Assembly (NCBI RefSeq): GCF_026342015.1
Contig: NZ_JAPENL010000001.1
Span: 1,426,001 to 1,490,000 of the forward strand
From: Micromonospora lupini
GTDB lineage: Bacteria > Actinomycetota > Actinomycetes > Mycobacteriales > Micromonosporaceae
Direction: 5' to 3'
Length of the DNA stretch: 64,000 nucleotides
Part shown: one piece after another, positions 43,130 through 52,752 of the stretch
Position numbering within the stretch: position 1 is the stretch's first letter
Layout of the letters: every line of letters starts with the position of its first letter
Made by a program: the position numbers and the translations under genes
The notes under the pieces: model-generated
Seen by the model: the letters and a program-made list of their open reading frames with translations, nothing else
Databases searched by the model: none
Told to the model about the DNA's origin: nothing

Positions 43130-43704
43130 CTAGCCGCGCGCCCACTCCGGCGGCGGCAGCACGGCCAGTTGCGGTTCCCCGGAGATCGGCGCCAGCGCAT
43201 TTACGACCCGGAGGTCGCCGTCCGCAGCCGCGTCCTCATCGGTCGTGACTCGGCCGCTGCTTCCGTCGGAGCTGACCAGTAGCCAACGGTCGGGATAGAC
43301 GCTGCCGTCGTCGACCAGAGCCCGTACCCCGAAGGTACGCGCCAAACTGATGGCGAGATCCCGCTCGTTCTCTCCGGTGGCATCGGCGAGTTCCGTGTCA
43401 CCGGTGAGAATCCAGCCGAATCCCTCGTCCTCGTCTGGCGGGGTGAACATGACCACCGGGCGTGGATCGTCCGCCGACCGGTCCTCGATCCGGCCGACGT
43501 AAACGGCGTCGGGGGCGATGCCGTAATCCTGCTGCAGATGCCGGCGCAGCGCGTCCGCGGGCAACTCGTCCTCGAAGTGAATCTGGTACAGCTCGGTTCG
43601 ACCGCGTACGTGCGGCCGTTCACCTCGTACCGTTGACGGTCCGGGTAATCCCCGGCCCGGCAGGCAAGATCCCGCTCAAGCCGCCGCACCCGAGACACCA
43701 CCTC
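43130..43704 (-). pseudogene. Hypothetical protein gene with a single-base frameshift
   Basis: Two overlapping minus-strand frames make one coherent product only if joined. The upstream frame encodes VSRVRRLERDLACRAG ... RYEVNGRTYAVE (start GTG near 43704-43701). About 43595-43600 the coding sense switches by one base into a frame reading ELYQIHFEDELPADALRRH and continuing to the stop at 43130 (...PEWARG). Inserting one base in GTCGAACC-GAGCTG restores a single product of about 190 residues. This may be a real loss-of-function deletion or a sequencing error. I do not recognise the family; the C-terminal part is acidic and soluble. Confidence 0.6.
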
Positions 43705-43923
43705 GACAGCGCTGGGGGATGACGTAGCGCTGGCTCATTGGCTGTGGGTCCGTACGTGCCCTGAGCTACCAGAGGAGCAGAACGACGCCCTCTCGTCCTG
43801 GTCACGTGATACCCGCAGTATTGGGTGCAGATCATCCTTTGTGCGGGTTAGCCCGACGGGGCATCGACATCAATTGCACTCCAATAAGGTCTGTCTCCTC
43901 ATTTCAGTGCGAGGAGGACGTGG

Positions 43924-45159
43924 ATGTCAAGAATGCGGGGGGCTGCCGTCATCGCGGCGACCTTGATGACAACGACTGCAATGGTGAGCAGTCCGGCCGC
44001 GGCCGATTCGCCCCAGTTGACGAACCAGCAGATCGCGGCCATGTCGCCCAGCGAGCAAGGCGTTCTGCTACAGCCACTGCGGGCTATCGCGGATGCGGCC
44101 GCTTCGGTCGGGGCTCGGTCTCACAGCGGCGTCTTCTCGGGCCTCGAGCTGGATGGGACGACTGGAACGATCAAGATCTATCTGACGGATCTCAGTGCCA
44201 CGAAGAGCTTCCTCGCTGCGGTGAGGAAGACCGATCCGACGATCGAAGCGGACCGGATCGAGCTGAAGCAGGGTCGTCACACTCTCGGCGAGTTGAAGGC
44301 AGCGAGTGAGCGACTCATCAGCGAGCAGCAGCGTACGGACCTGTCGATCGAGAGCGTGGCAGTACCCGCCGACGGCAGTGCTCTGACGGTTCGCGCACGG
44401 GATGTCGTACGCGCCGCGGAGGCGTTGACACCGTCCGCCGTCGCTCGGCGGCCCGTCGCCGACCTCGTCGGCGTTCCTACAGTCGTCGAACCGGCTCCCG
44501 CGATGGCCGACGTCTCGCGGCGGCGGGACACCCCCCAGTGGATCTCGGGCGAGGCGTTGAGCGCATCGGGGACGACGCAGAGCGAAGGATACGACTGCAC
44601 GTCGGGTCTACCTGCCCGCCGGAACTCCGACGGGCGGTCCTTCCTCATCACGGCTGGGCACTGCTTCGCCAACAGCGTGACGGTCTACACCGGCTGGGAG
44701 AGCGGTGGACGCAACAAGATCGGAGTTACCACCACCCGATCCGATTATTACGACGCGGTGGCAATCGACACCTCCTCCACGGGAACGACAGCGAGCCGGA
44801 CGTGGGACGGAAAGTCGGGCAACTACACGGTCAACGACGTGACCAGTTCTGGTCTCTCCTACGCCGGAGATTGGGTCTGCCACACGGGCTACGTCTCCGG
44901 TGTCGTGTGCGGCATCCAGGTGACCAAGAGTTGGCTTACCTGGGTGGGGTCCAACGGCGTCACCCACGGCGGCGTCGAAGGCCTGCAACGCGACGGCCTC
45001 GCGGCGGCTCGACCCGGTGACAGCGGAGGGCTCGTGTTCAACGTCAGTGCCAACGTTCGTCAGGCTCGCGGAATCGTGAGCGCGAGTGGCGGCTCGATGG
45101 CGAGGTGGACGGAGGCGCCGGCCATCTTCAACATCCTCGGAATGTCACTCGCGCCCTGA
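43924..45159 (+). CDS. Secreted S1-family serine protease with pro-region (streptogrisin/alpha-lytic type)
   Basis: 411-residue extracellular chymotrypsin-fold protease. Signal peptide about 1-27 (PAAA), a pro-region to about 200, then the protease with His246 (ITAGHC), Asp277 (YYDAVAID) and Ser367 (RPGDSGG). Cys225-Cys247 and Cys319-Cys329 are probable disulfides. ATG 43924 has GAGGAGG upstream at 7 nt. Codon use is less GC-rich than in neighbouring genes, and the 219-bp upstream region is AT-richer, which may indicate more recent acquisition. Followed by a strong hairpin. Confidence 0.93.
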   Translation: MSRMRGAAVIAATLMTTTAMVSSPAAADSPQLTNQQIAAMSPSEQGVLLQPLRAIADAAASVGARSHSGVFSGLELDGTTGTIKIYLTDLSATKSFLAAVRKTDPTIEADRIELKQGRHTLGELKAASERLISEQQRTDLSIESVAVPADGSALTVRARDVVRAAEALTPSAVARRPVADLVGVPTVVEPAPAMADVSRRRDTPQWISGEALSASGTTQSEGYDCTSGLPARRNSDGRSFLITAGHCFANSVTVYTGWESGGRNKIGVTTTRSDYYDAVAIDTSSTGTTASRTWDGKSGNYTVNDVTSSGLSYAGDWVCHTGYVSGVVCGIQVTKSWLTWVGSNGVTHGGVEGLQRDGLAAARPGDSGGLVFNVSANVRQARGIVSASGGSMARWTEAPAIFNILGMSLAP

Positions 45160-45177
45160 CTCTGACATCGGCGCTTT

Positions 45178-45211
45178 CCCCGCGTAGCCCTCTGGTCGGG
45201 GCTGCGCGGGG
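45178..45211. terminator. Bidirectional terminator hairpin
   Basis: CCCCGCGTAGCCC (45178-45190) pairs with GGGCTGCGCGGGG (45199-45211), 13 pairs with one G-U, between the convergent S1 protease gene and the anti-sigma-like gene. Confidence 0.8.
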
Positions 45212-45221
45212 CAAGCGTTGT

Positions 45222-46016
45222 TCAGCCCGGCAGCGCCGCTTTCACCACAAGCACGGCGACAGTGGGCGGGAGCGGAACACCGAGGACGAGTTCCTCCCCG
45301 CGGTCTTCGACCGGGCCGAGGACCACCGCAACCTCGTAGAGAGCGGGCCTGGCCCAGATCTCCGACCAGGTCAGAGACGGGCACAACATCTCGCGCGGAC
45401 CGAGCTGCTGTTCGTGAGGTTTGCCGGGAGCGAGATCGAACCCATCGCCGATCGCGTCGACGCCCTGGCTGCTGGTGTCGCCCGGCCCGTTGACCATCGG
45501 CCCTCCGCCGACAATGACGCCGTCCTTCAAATAGAGCACCTGAAGCAGCGATGGCGGACTGGAGGTCACATGGACCGCCCTCGTGGCGGCGAACGCCACA
45601 GTTATTGCAGGCCCGGAGTCGCCATTCACGTTGGCTACCGAGGACACCTCTGCAGTGAGGATGCCTCCCGACGTTGAACCGGGATGGTCGTAGCGGTCGC
45701 CGCAGACGTACACCCCAGGCTCCTTTTCGGTTCCGGCGGTGGGCCCGGCGGCAGTCGACGGCCCCGGCGTGGCGCCCGTGCCGGTAATTGGATTTTCGCC
45801 GCCGACGATTCCGGCCGTTACGACGGTCACCAGCGATACCACCATGATCGACGCCACGCCGGTTCCGGCCGCCAGGAGATTGCGCCGTCGGCGGACACGT
45901 GCACGCAGGTGATCGGTGGCGAACGACGGCGGAGCGGCCCGATCTGCCAAGCTTGCCAGGCGCTCCCGCAAAAGACGATCATCGGACGGCACGGTCGTCC
46001 TCCCTGGTGTCGTCAT
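45222..46016 (-). CDS. Single-TM membrane protein, probable partner (anti-sigma-like) of the adjacent ECF sigma factor
   Basis: 264 residues: a cytoplasmic N-terminal stretch of about 45 residues (LLRERLASLADRAAPPS...), one TM segment (about 46-73), a Thr/Gly/Pro linker and an extracytoplasmic domain of about 165 residues with two cysteines. No zinc-binding anti-sigma HxxxCxxC motif is present. The start overlaps the ECF sigma coding region by 38 bp, so the two are co-translated. The arrangement fits a membrane-bound regulator of the sigma factor, which is inference from context and topology. Confidence 0.75.
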   Translation of the reverse strand: MTTPGRTTVPSDDRLLRERLASLADRAAPPSFATDHLRARVRRRRNLLAAGTGVASIMVVSLVTVVTAGIVGGENPITGTGATPGPSTAAGPTAGTEKEPGVYVCGDRYDHPGSTSGGILTAEVSSVANVNGDSGPAITVAFAATRAVHVTSSPPSLLQVLYLKDGVIVGGGPMVNGPGDTSSQGVDAIGDGFDLAPGKPHEQQLGPREMLCPSLTWSEIWARPALYEVAVVLGPVEDRGEELVLGVPLPPTVAVLVVKAALPG

Positions 46017-46491
46017 CCAGCAGCCCGGCCAGGCGGCGTCTCCCGTCGTGCAGGTAGCGCTTCACCGAGCCGGCGGCGCAGCCGAGGTGCGCGGCGATTT
46101 CCGGAATGGATAGATCGACGTGGTAATAGAGGACGACACATGCCCGTTGTCGTGGGGTGAGCGCCAGGAGCGCCGTCCGTAGGTCGTGTCGGGCATCGAC
46201 GGCACGTGAGTCGTCGTCGGTCCGGTCCGGTGCCACCGTGAACGGCATCACCCGCCGCCACACGCCGCGCCGGCGGACCCGGTCGAGGTAGAGGTTGAGG
46301 ACGGCCTTGCGGACGTACTGCTCCGGGTTGTCGATCTCCTCGCGTCGCGGCCGGGTGAACGCCCGCACCAACGCGTCCTGCACCAGGTCTTCGGCGTCGC
46401 TGTCGTTGCCGCACAGCAGGTAGGCGTAGCGCTTCAGCGCCGCGCCTCTGGTGCTGACGAGGTCCGTCAGCACTCGCTCCCAACCGGCCAC
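45979..46491 (-). CDS. ECF sigma factor, SigE family
   Basis: 170-residue sigma-70 protein. Region 2 is ALKRYAYLLCGNDSDAEDLVQDALVRAF (about 18-45), region 4 LTPRQRACVVLYYHVDLSIPEIAAHLGCAAGSVKRYL (about 112-148, quoted in parts). The length and sequence fit the streptomycete SigE-type subfamily. The start is GTG 46491. It is followed, with overlap, by a membrane protein gene that may control it, and the upstream 121-bp region is shared with a divergent lipoprotein gene. Confidence 0.92.
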   Translation of the reverse strand: MAGWERVLTDLVSTRGAALKRYAYLLCGNDSDAEDLVQDALVRAFTRPRREEIDNPEQYVRKAVLNLYLDRVRRRGVWRRVMPFTVAPDRTDDDSRAVDARHDLRTALLALTPRQRACVVLYYHVDLSIPEIAAHLGCAAGSVKRYLHDGRRRLAGLLDDDTREDDRAVR

Positions 46492-46612
46492 AACAGGGTC
46501 CCCTCGGCGTTGCCCTCAGTATCTTGGACGAACCGGAGGCCGCTCCGGTTGGGGCACCGAGTGGCTGTGCGCTCGGACAGCCCCTGAGAAGGACCGAGGG
46601 GTGGACGTTCCG

Positions 46613-47107
46613 ATGGTTGACCTACGCGCCGGACTCCTGGCGACGACGCTCGTCGTCATCCTCGCCGGATGCTCCGACAGTGCCCCCGATGACGGGCCGC
46701 CAGACAGGACCGCCAGCGCGAGCCCGGCACCGGTACGGACCGACAGAGACCCGATCGCCGAACGGTTTCCACGCCTCGGCACCTTCATCGACGTCCACTG
46801 GCAGACGGCACCGGCCGGGGCCGGCAGCCGCGTCACCGTACCGGGCCCGACCGACACGCGCATCGAGGCACTTGTCGTGCTGCGACCCGACACCATTGCC
46901 ACCACCATCAAGGAGTACGAGTGGCAGCCCGCTCCCCCCGGTTGGGACGCGTCGCTGAGCGCCGAGCTGCGTCCGTTCCTGCCCAGCGGCGGGACCTGGC
47001 AGGTGAGCGAGAAGTACGCCGAGGACGTGCGGACGGCACAGTACGGCGGCACCGTCTATCTCGACGCCGGCAGCGGCACGGTCTTCCTGCGGGTCATCGA
47101 CAGTTGA
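46613..47107 (+). CDS. Small lipoprotein of unknown function
   Basis: 164 residues with lipobox LAGC and lipidated Cys20, a Ser/Pro/Asp-rich linker, then a soluble domain beginning around FPRLGTFIDVHWQTAPA with no family I recognise. ATG 46613 is used; in-frame GTG 46601 is an alternative. An 8-bp hairpin (46531-46538 with 46543-46550) lies in the upstream gap, shared with the divergent sigma gene, so it could belong to that sigma factor's regulon. Confidence 0.78.
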   Translation: MVDLRAGLLATTLVVILAGCSDSAPDDGPPDRTASASPAPVRTDRDPIAERFPRLGTFIDVHWQTAPAGAGSRVTVPGPTDTRIEALVVLRPDTIATTIKEYEWQPAPPGWDASLSAELRPFLPSGGTWQVSEKYAEDVRTAQYGGTVYLDAGSGTVFLRVIDS

Positions 47108-47152
47108 CGCAGTCGATGGTGACGCGCCACCCGTACGGGTAGGGTCCCGATC

Positions 47153-47989
47153 ATGGCGATTCCCCACCTGACGGCAGCCGACGGCACCTCCCTGCCGGCG
47201 ATCGGGCTCGGCACGTACCGGCTCAACGGCGCGGCGGGCGTCGACGCGATCGGTCAGGCGATCCGGGCGGGTTACCGGCTGATCGACTCGGCGGTGAACT
47301 ACGAGAACGAGGGCACTGTCGGTCGGGCCGCCCGTGCGGCGGGCGGCGCACGCGACGAGTTGGTCGTCACGTCGAAGCTGCCGGGTCGGCACCACGCCTT
47401 CGACGAGGCGCTGACCACCATCGAGGAGAGTGTCTACCGGACCGGCCTGGACCGGATCGACCTCTACCTGATCCACTGGCCGAACCCCAAGGTCGACAAA
47501 TACGTGCAGGCGTGGCGGGCGCTGGTCGAGGCGCGCGAGCGCGGGCTGGTCCGGCACATCGGGCTCTCCAACTTCCTGCCCGAGCACATCGACCGGCTGG
47601 TGGCCGAGACCGGGGTGGCCCCGGTGGTCAACCAGATCGAGGTGCACCCGTACTTCCCGCAGCAGGAGGCGATCGACTACCACCGGGAGCACGGGATCCT
47701 CGTACAGGGCTGGAGCCCGCTCGGGCACGGCAACGACCTCCAGCAGCACCCGACGATCGTGGAGATCGCGGCCGGCCACGGCATCAGCCCGGCGCAGGCC
47801 ATCCTCGCCTGGCACGTGGCCCGCCAGGTCATCCCACTGCCCAAGGCCGCCTCCCCCCAGCGCCAGATCGAGAACCTGGACGTCTTCGACAGCAAGCTCA
47901 CCGACGCGGAGATCGAGGCCATCACCGCTCTGGGCCGCGCGGACGGACGGCTCGCGGACCAGGACCCGGCGGTGTACGAGGAGTTCTGA
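47153..47989 (+). CDS. Aldo/keto reductase (AKR5-like)
   Basis: 278-residue NADPH-dependent oxidoreductase with the complete catalytic tetrad Asp45, Tyr50, Lys75 and His108 (LIDSAVNYENE, TSKLPG, YLIHWPN). The C-terminus LPKAASPQRQIENLDVF is the NADP-binding loop. It resembles 2,5-diketo-gluconate reductase-type AKRs in length and motifs. ATG 47153 follows GGGTAGGG. It lies 34 bp before a two-component operon. Confidence 0.93.
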   Translation: MAIPHLTAADGTSLPAIGLGTYRLNGAAGVDAIGQAIRAGYRLIDSAVNYENEGTVGRAARAAGGARDELVVTSKLPGRHHAFDEALTTIEESVYRTGLDRIDLYLIHWPNPKVDKYVQAWRALVEARERGLVRHIGLSNFLPEHIDRLVAETGVAPVVNQIEVHPYFPQQEAIDYHREHGILVQGWSPLGHGNDLQQHPTIVEIAAGHGISPAQAILAWHVARQVIPLPKAASPQRQIENLDVFDSKLTDAEIEAITALGRADGRLADQDPAVYEEF

Positions 47990-48023
47990 GAGTCCCTGCC
48001 CGTGGACGGGGAATACTGGGCCG

Positions 48024-48692
48024 GTGGAGAGTGCCCGCCCGCGCCTGCTGCTGGTCGAGGACGACCTCGCGCTGACCGCCCTGCTCGGCGATCTGCTCGC
48101 CGAGGAGGGGTACGAGGTCGACGTGGCCGGTGACGGGCAGAGCGGCCTGCACCACGCCCTGTCCCGCGACTACTCCGTCCTGGTGGTCGACCGAGGGCTG
48201 CCCGCGCTGGACGGGCTGGGGCTGGTCACCCGGTTGCGGGCGCGGGGCGTGACCTGCCCGGTGCTGCTGCTCACCGCCCGGGGCGCGCTGAACGACCGGG
48301 TGGAGGGGCTCGACGCCGGCGCCGAGGACTACCTGGTCAAACCCTTCGACGTGGCCGAGTTGCTGGCCCGGTTGCGGGCACTGCGTCGTCGGCACCAGGA
48401 CGCTGCGGGCCGGCTGCCGCTGGGGCGGCGGCGCTGGCTGGACGTGGGGAACCGGCGAGTGCTCGACGACGACGGGGAGATTCCGCTCTCCGCCCGCGAG
48501 TTCGCCGTGCTGCGCGCCCTCGCGGGCCGACCGACGAAAATCTTCACGCGGGCGGAACTGCTGACCACCGCCTTCGACCACGCCGATGCCCCGGGGACCG
48601 TCGACGCCTGCGTCCATCACCTGCGCCGCAAGCTCGGTCGAGGGGCCATCCGTACCGTGCACGGACTCGGCTACCGGATCGGCACGGGCTGA
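48024..48692 (+). CDS. OmpR-family response regulator
   Basis: 222-residue regulator with receiver Asp12/Asp13, Asp56 (VVDRGLP), the LVKPF lysine motif and a C-terminal winged helix (SAREFAVLRALAGRPTKIF; VHHLRRKLGRGAIRTVHGLGYRIG). The phosphoacceptor context VDRGLP is slightly unusual (usually DxxMP). GTG 48024 is the start. It is followed 4 bp later by its histidine kinase gene, which is frameshifted. Confidence 0.92.
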   Translation: MESARPRLLLVEDDLALTALLGDLLAEEGYEVDVAGDGQSGLHHALSRDYSVLVVDRGLPALDGLGLVTRLRARGVTCPVLLLTARGALNDRVEGLDAGAEDYLVKPFDVAELLARLRALRRRHQDAAGRLPLGRRRWLDVGNRRVLDDDGEIPLSAREFAVLRALAGRPTKIFTRAELLTTAFDHADAPGTVDACVHHLRRKLGRGAIRTVHGLGYRIGTG

Positions 48693-48696
48693 CGGC

Positions 48697-49925
48697 GTGG
48701 ACGAGACCCGGCTGGTCCGAGCCCGACGGCGCAGTGTGGCGCAGACCGCCGGGGCGATCGGCGCGGTGCTGCTACTTGTCGGCGCGTTGATGTTCGTCCT
48801 CACCAGCCGCCAGCAGTCCCGGACGCTGACACCGAGCTGGATCAGGTGCTCACGATGGCCGAGGACACCGACGACCCGCCACCCGGCGAGTTCCTTGCCC
48901 GCAGGGCAGCCGGATCGGAAGCCGTCGAGGTGACCGGGAGCGCGCCGCCGGAGCTGGTCCGGGTCCTCGGTGACGCGGTGGGACGGCAACCGGGGCGATT
49001 CGACACCGACGCGGGTGACGACCATCCGGTACGGGTGCTGGTCGCCCACCGGCCGGACGGGAGCCGGTGGGCGGTCGCCGCGGACCTCGCCCCGCTACGT
49101 CAACGCCAGGGGCAGCTCGGCATCGCGCTGCTCGTGGCCGAGTTGGCTGGCCTGGCCGGCGCACTGGTCGCCGCCACGTTGCTCGCCCGCCGGGCGGTCG
49201 CGCCCCTGGCCACCGCGCTGACCCTGCAACGCCGTTTCGTCGCGGACGCCTCGCACGAACTGCGCACCCCGCTCACCGTTCTGCACACCCGCGCACAGTT
49301 GTTGGCCCGCCGGTCCCGGACGCAGCCGGCGGCGCAGCTCACCGACCAGCTCGACCAACTCGTGGCGGACACCCGGTCCCTCGGTGACGTGGTCGACGAC
49401 CTGCTGGTGTCCGCCGCCGCCGAACATCAGCCGCCACCGGCCACGGCCGTTGACCTGGCCGAGGTGGCCCGCGAGGTGGTCGCGACCATGGAGGCGTACG
49501 CCCAGGAGCGGAAGGTCGAGCTGCGCGTGGAGACCTTCGGGGAGGCGCCGGTACGCGGTGCGCGCACGTCGCTGCGCCGGGCGGTGACCGCCCTGGTCGA
49601 CAACGCCATCGGGCATGTGGCCGCCGGCGGGCACGTCACCGTGACAGTGCGACGGAGTGCTGATCGGGTGGCCGTCGAGGTCGACGACGACGGTGTGGGC
49701 CTCGACCCGGCCGAGGCGGACGGGCTCTTCGACCGCTTCGCGCACGGCAGCGCCGGTACGGGCCGCCGGTTCGGGCTGGGCCTGGCGCTCGTGCAGCAGG
49801 TCGCACGCGCTCACCACGGGGCGATCGAGGTGACTGGCACCCCCGGCCAGGGCGCCACCTTCAACCTGCTGCTGCCGACCGGGTCGGGCGTGCAAGAACT
49901 TCGCAAGAAACCGGCAATATCGTGA
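48697..49925 (+). pseudogene. Sensor histidine kinase gene with a one-base frameshift after TM1
   Basis: Starting at GTG 48697, 4 bp after the regulator stop, one frame encodes VDETRLVRARRRSVAQTAG and TM1 (IGAVLLLVGALMFVL) up to SRQQSRTL at about 48827. The kinase then continues in another frame as DTELDQVLTMAEDTDDPPPGEF through TM2, His in RRFVADASHELRTPL, DNAIGH, and the ATPase to 49925. The junction CTGACACCGAG reads through if one G is restored (CTGGACACC). Either a real one-base deletion or a sequencing error in a GG run. An internal GTG (48846) could give a truncated kinase without TM1. Confidence 0.8.
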
Positions 49926-49959
49926 GGCACAGTGCCATACCGAATGCCGAGGAGGCCCC

Positions 49960-50463
49960 GTGCCCGACACCGTCAACGGACTGCCACTGCACCCGCTCGT
50001 CGTGCACGCCGTGGTGGTCCTCCTGCCGTTGGCCGCGATCGGCGTCGCCGCGCTGGCCGTCCGACCGTCCTGGCGGGGCCGCTACGGTTGGCTTGTCGTG
50101 CTGATCGCCGCGCTGGCCACGGCCGCGATCCCGCTCGCCACCTCAAGTGGTGAGGGCCTGGAGCGACGGGTCGGCGACCCGGGTGAGCACGCCCAACTGG
50201 GTGACACCCTGCTCTGGTTCGCGCTGCCGCTGCTGGCGGCGGCCGTCGCGCTGGTCTGGCTTGATCGCCGGGGTGCCCGGCCGGACGGGGAGACGGCCGG
50301 CTCCCGCCGCGTGTCCGGGCCGGTCGCGGTGGTGATCGCGGTGCTGGCCGTGGTCGTAGCGGTCGCGAACCTGGTGCAGGTCTACCGCGTGGGCGATTCC
50401 GGGGCGAAGGCGGTCTGGGGCAACGTGCCGGCCGCCTCCGCCGGACACGGTGACGACGACTGA
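49960..50463 (+). CDS. DUF2231 membrane protein
   Basis: 167-residue protein with four TM helices and the family opening NGLPLHPLVVHAVVVLLPLA and ending VYRVGDSGAKAVW. GTG 49960 has GGAGG 5 nt upstream. The family is often found near redox or heme/copper genes, but its function is unknown. A paralogue with the same gene-end motif (RTGDSGAKAVW) lies at 53869-54354. It begins 34 bp after the kinase stop and may be co-transcribed with the two-component genes. Confidence 0.9.
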   Translation: MPDTVNGLPLHPLVVHAVVVLLPLAAIGVAALAVRPSWRGRYGWLVVLIAALATAAIPLATSSGEGLERRVGDPGEHAQLGDTLLWFALPLLAAAVALVWLDRRGARPDGETAGSRRVSGPVAVVIAVLAVVVAVANLVQVYRVGDSGAKAVWGNVPAASAGHGDDD

Positions 50464-50565
50464 CGCGCCGGGCCGACGGTCGTCAGGACGACGGGCACGA
50501 CACGGAGCGTGACGGCCGCCGGGGCGAACGCCGGCGGCCGCCCCCACTGGGTGTCAGGGCATCCG

Positions 50566-52635
50566 TCAGACGAGTCCGCCGAGGGACGGGTCGCTGATGC
50601 TGTCCTTGCCGTTCTCGACGTGACCGGCGTAGCGGTACGCGAAGCCGGCGTCACCCGCGACGGTGAGAGTCAGGTCGTACCAGCCGTGGGTGCGGGTGAG
50701 CGCCCACGTCGCCCGCTCGGTCTCGCCGGGCCGCAGCGACAGCGTGACCGGCCGGGAGTGGTACCCGTCCCGGACAGTCACCTCGACCCGCTTCGCACCC
50801 CTGTTGCCCAGCGTGAGGACGACCTTGTGGGTGTGCTCGTCGTACGAGGCGGTGACGTCGACGTGCGACAGGCCGCCCGCGAAGCGGCGGTAGAAGCCGT
50901 TCGGCCCGTGCACCGACAGGTCGTGGGACGAACCGACAGTCCAGGTGTCCGAGAGGCGCTTGCCCGGCTCGACCGTGTAGCTGCGCGGGGCGTCCGCGCT
51001 GCCGGCCTGGCGGACCTGGAGTACGGCGGCAGCGCCGCCGGTGTTGCGGAAGTCGATCCGGAACGCGCCGTCGGCGACGTGGCCGTCGGCGTGCAGGGTG
51101 TACGGGATCGCCCGCGCCGGACGTACCCCGCGCTCCTGCCGAGGCAACCGCCCGTCGACCGGAGGCACCGGCACCTCGTCGGGGTGCCGGACGAGGTCGT
51201 CGGGCTTGAAGTCGTCGGTGTTCGGCAGCGTCACCTGGCGCGACCGGTTCGGGTGTCGGAAGTCGAAGGCCGTGGTCAGGTCGCCGACGACTGCGCGTCG
51301 CCACGGGGTGATGTTCTTCTCGATCAGGTCCGGCCGGCCGTGCCCGAACCGCGTCTCCAGGAACTTGATCAGCGAGGTGTGGTCGAAGACCTGGGAGTTG
51401 ACGTAGCCGCCGCGCGTCCACGGCGACACGATGATCATCGGAACGCGGACGCCGAGGCCGTACGGCCCGGCCGGGTGGTCCGCGTCGCCGGGGAAGATCT
51501 CGTTGGTGATCGGCACTGTCGACTGCCCGTGCTCGCGCGTCTGCGGAGGCGTCGGCGGGACCACGTGGTCGAAGAAGCCGCCCTCCTCGTCGTACGTGAT
51601 GAAGAGCGCCATCTTGCTCCACACCTCGGGGTGCGCGGCGAGGATGTCGATGACCTGCGAGATGTACCACGCGCCGAACGCCGGTCCCCAGTTCGGGTGC
51701 TCGGTGTACGCCTCGGGCGCGGTGATCCAGGAGACCTGCGGCAGGCGTCCCGCCTCGACGTCGGCCCGGAAGTCGGCGAGCAGCGCCTCCGGGTCGCGGC
51801 CCTGGGTGCGGATCTCGGTGCCGGTCTTGGCGCGATCCGCGAGCGGCGTTCCGGGCTGCGCGTTCTGGTACTTGTGGAAGTAGAGCAGCGAGTTGTCGCC
51901 GTAGTTGCCGATGTAGGGATCGTTGGTCCAGCCCCAGGAGCCGGCGGCGTTCAGGCCGGTGCCGACGTCCTGGTAGATCTTCCAGGAGATGCCGTTGCGC
52001 TCCAACCGCTCCGGGTACGTCGACCAGTCGTAACCGGCCTCCGCGTTGGTGATGACCGGGCCGCCGCCCCTGCCGTCGTTGCCGACCCAGCCGCTCCACA
52101 TGTGGTAGCGGTTCGGGTCGGTCGGCCCCATCAGCGAGCAGTGGTAGCTGTCGCAGACGGTGAAGGCGTCGGCGAGCGCGTAGTGGTAGGGCAGATCCTG
52201 GCGGGTGTGGTACGTCATCGCGGTGACGCCCTTGTTGGGCACCCACCTGTCGAACCGGCCGTCGTTCCAGGCGGCGTGCCCGTCGTTCCAGCCGTGCGGC
52301 GGGTCGGGCAGGAAGGTCTGGCCGAGGTCCTCCACCTCGGGGCGGAAGGGCAGCAACTCGTCGGCGCCGTTGGGCTGGTGCCACACGTCCTTGCCGGACG
52401 GCAGCGTCGCCGGATGCGGGTCACCGAAGCCGCGTACGCCCCGCATGCTGCCGAAGTAGTGGTCGAATGACCGATTCTCCTGCATGAGGATGATCACGTG
52501 CTCGACGTCGTTGATCGAGCCGGTCCGATTGTTCGCCGGAATGGCGAGCGCCTTGCTGAGATCCAGCGGAAGCGCCGCGCCGATCGCGGGAACTCCCATT
52601 GCCTTGAGGAACGTACGGCGATCCACCGTGCCCAT
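50566..52635 (-). CDS. Tat-exported phospholipase C (phosphocholine-specific family)
   Basis: 689-residue enzyme of the acidic phosphatase/PLC superfamily. A Tat signal (DRRTFLKAMGVPAIGAAL) is at residues 5-22. The catalytic core has ILMQENRSFDHYFGSM near 49-64 with the Asn/Glu pair expected to bind metals, ITYDEEGGFFDHV near 345, and two C-terminal beta-sandwich domains of about 90 residues each (from about 510). ATG 52635 has AGGGTGA upstream. It would cleave phospholipid headgroups outside the cell, for phosphate scavenging. No Pho box was identifiable by eye. Confidence 0.93.
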   Translation of the reverse strand: MGTVDRRTFLKAMGVPAIGAALPLDLSKALAIPANNRTGSINDVEHVIILMQENRSFDHYFGSMRGVRGFGDPHPATLPSGKDVWHQPNGADELLPFRPEVEDLGQTFLPDPPHGWNDGHAAWNDGRFDRWVPNKGVTAMTYHTRQDLPYHYALADAFTVCDSYHCSLMGPTDPNRYHMWSGWVGNDGRGGGPVITNAEAGYDWSTYPERLERNGISWKIYQDVGTGLNAAGSWGWTNDPYIGNYGDNSLLYFHKYQNAQPGTPLADRAKTGTEIRTQGRDPEALLADFRADVEAGRLPQVSWITAPEAYTEHPNWGPAFGAWYISQVIDILAAHPEVWSKMALFITYDEEGGFFDHVVPPTPPQTREHGQSTVPITNEIFPGDADHPAGPYGLGVRVPMIIVSPWTRGGYVNSQVFDHTSLIKFLETRFGHGRPDLIEKNITPWRRAVVGDLTTAFDFRHPNRSRQVTLPNTDDFKPDDLVRHPDEVPVPPVDGRLPRQERGVRPARAIPYTLHADGHVADGAFRIDFRNTGGAAAVLQVRQAGSADAPRSYTVEPGKRLSDTWTVGSSHDLSVHGPNGFYRRFAGGLSHVDVTASYDEHTHKVVLTLGNRGAKRVEVTVRDGYHSRPVTLSLRPGETERATWALTRTHGWYDLTLTVAGDAGFAYRYAGHVENGKDSISDPSLGGLV

Positions 52636-52752
52636 AGCTCACCCTTTGTGCGGTCTGGTCGAGAAACCAACGATCTGACGCTACCGAGGGCTGGTTGACG
52701 GCAGATGGCCATAATTCGGCCGGGCGGAAGCACCCCGACGTACCGTGAGGTC

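Noticed and set aside
43690..43760. Short minus-strand peptide MSQRYVIPQRCRGGVSG upstream of the frameshifted gene
   Set aside because: Only about 20 codons, in yet another frame, with no ribosome site or conservation that I can show.
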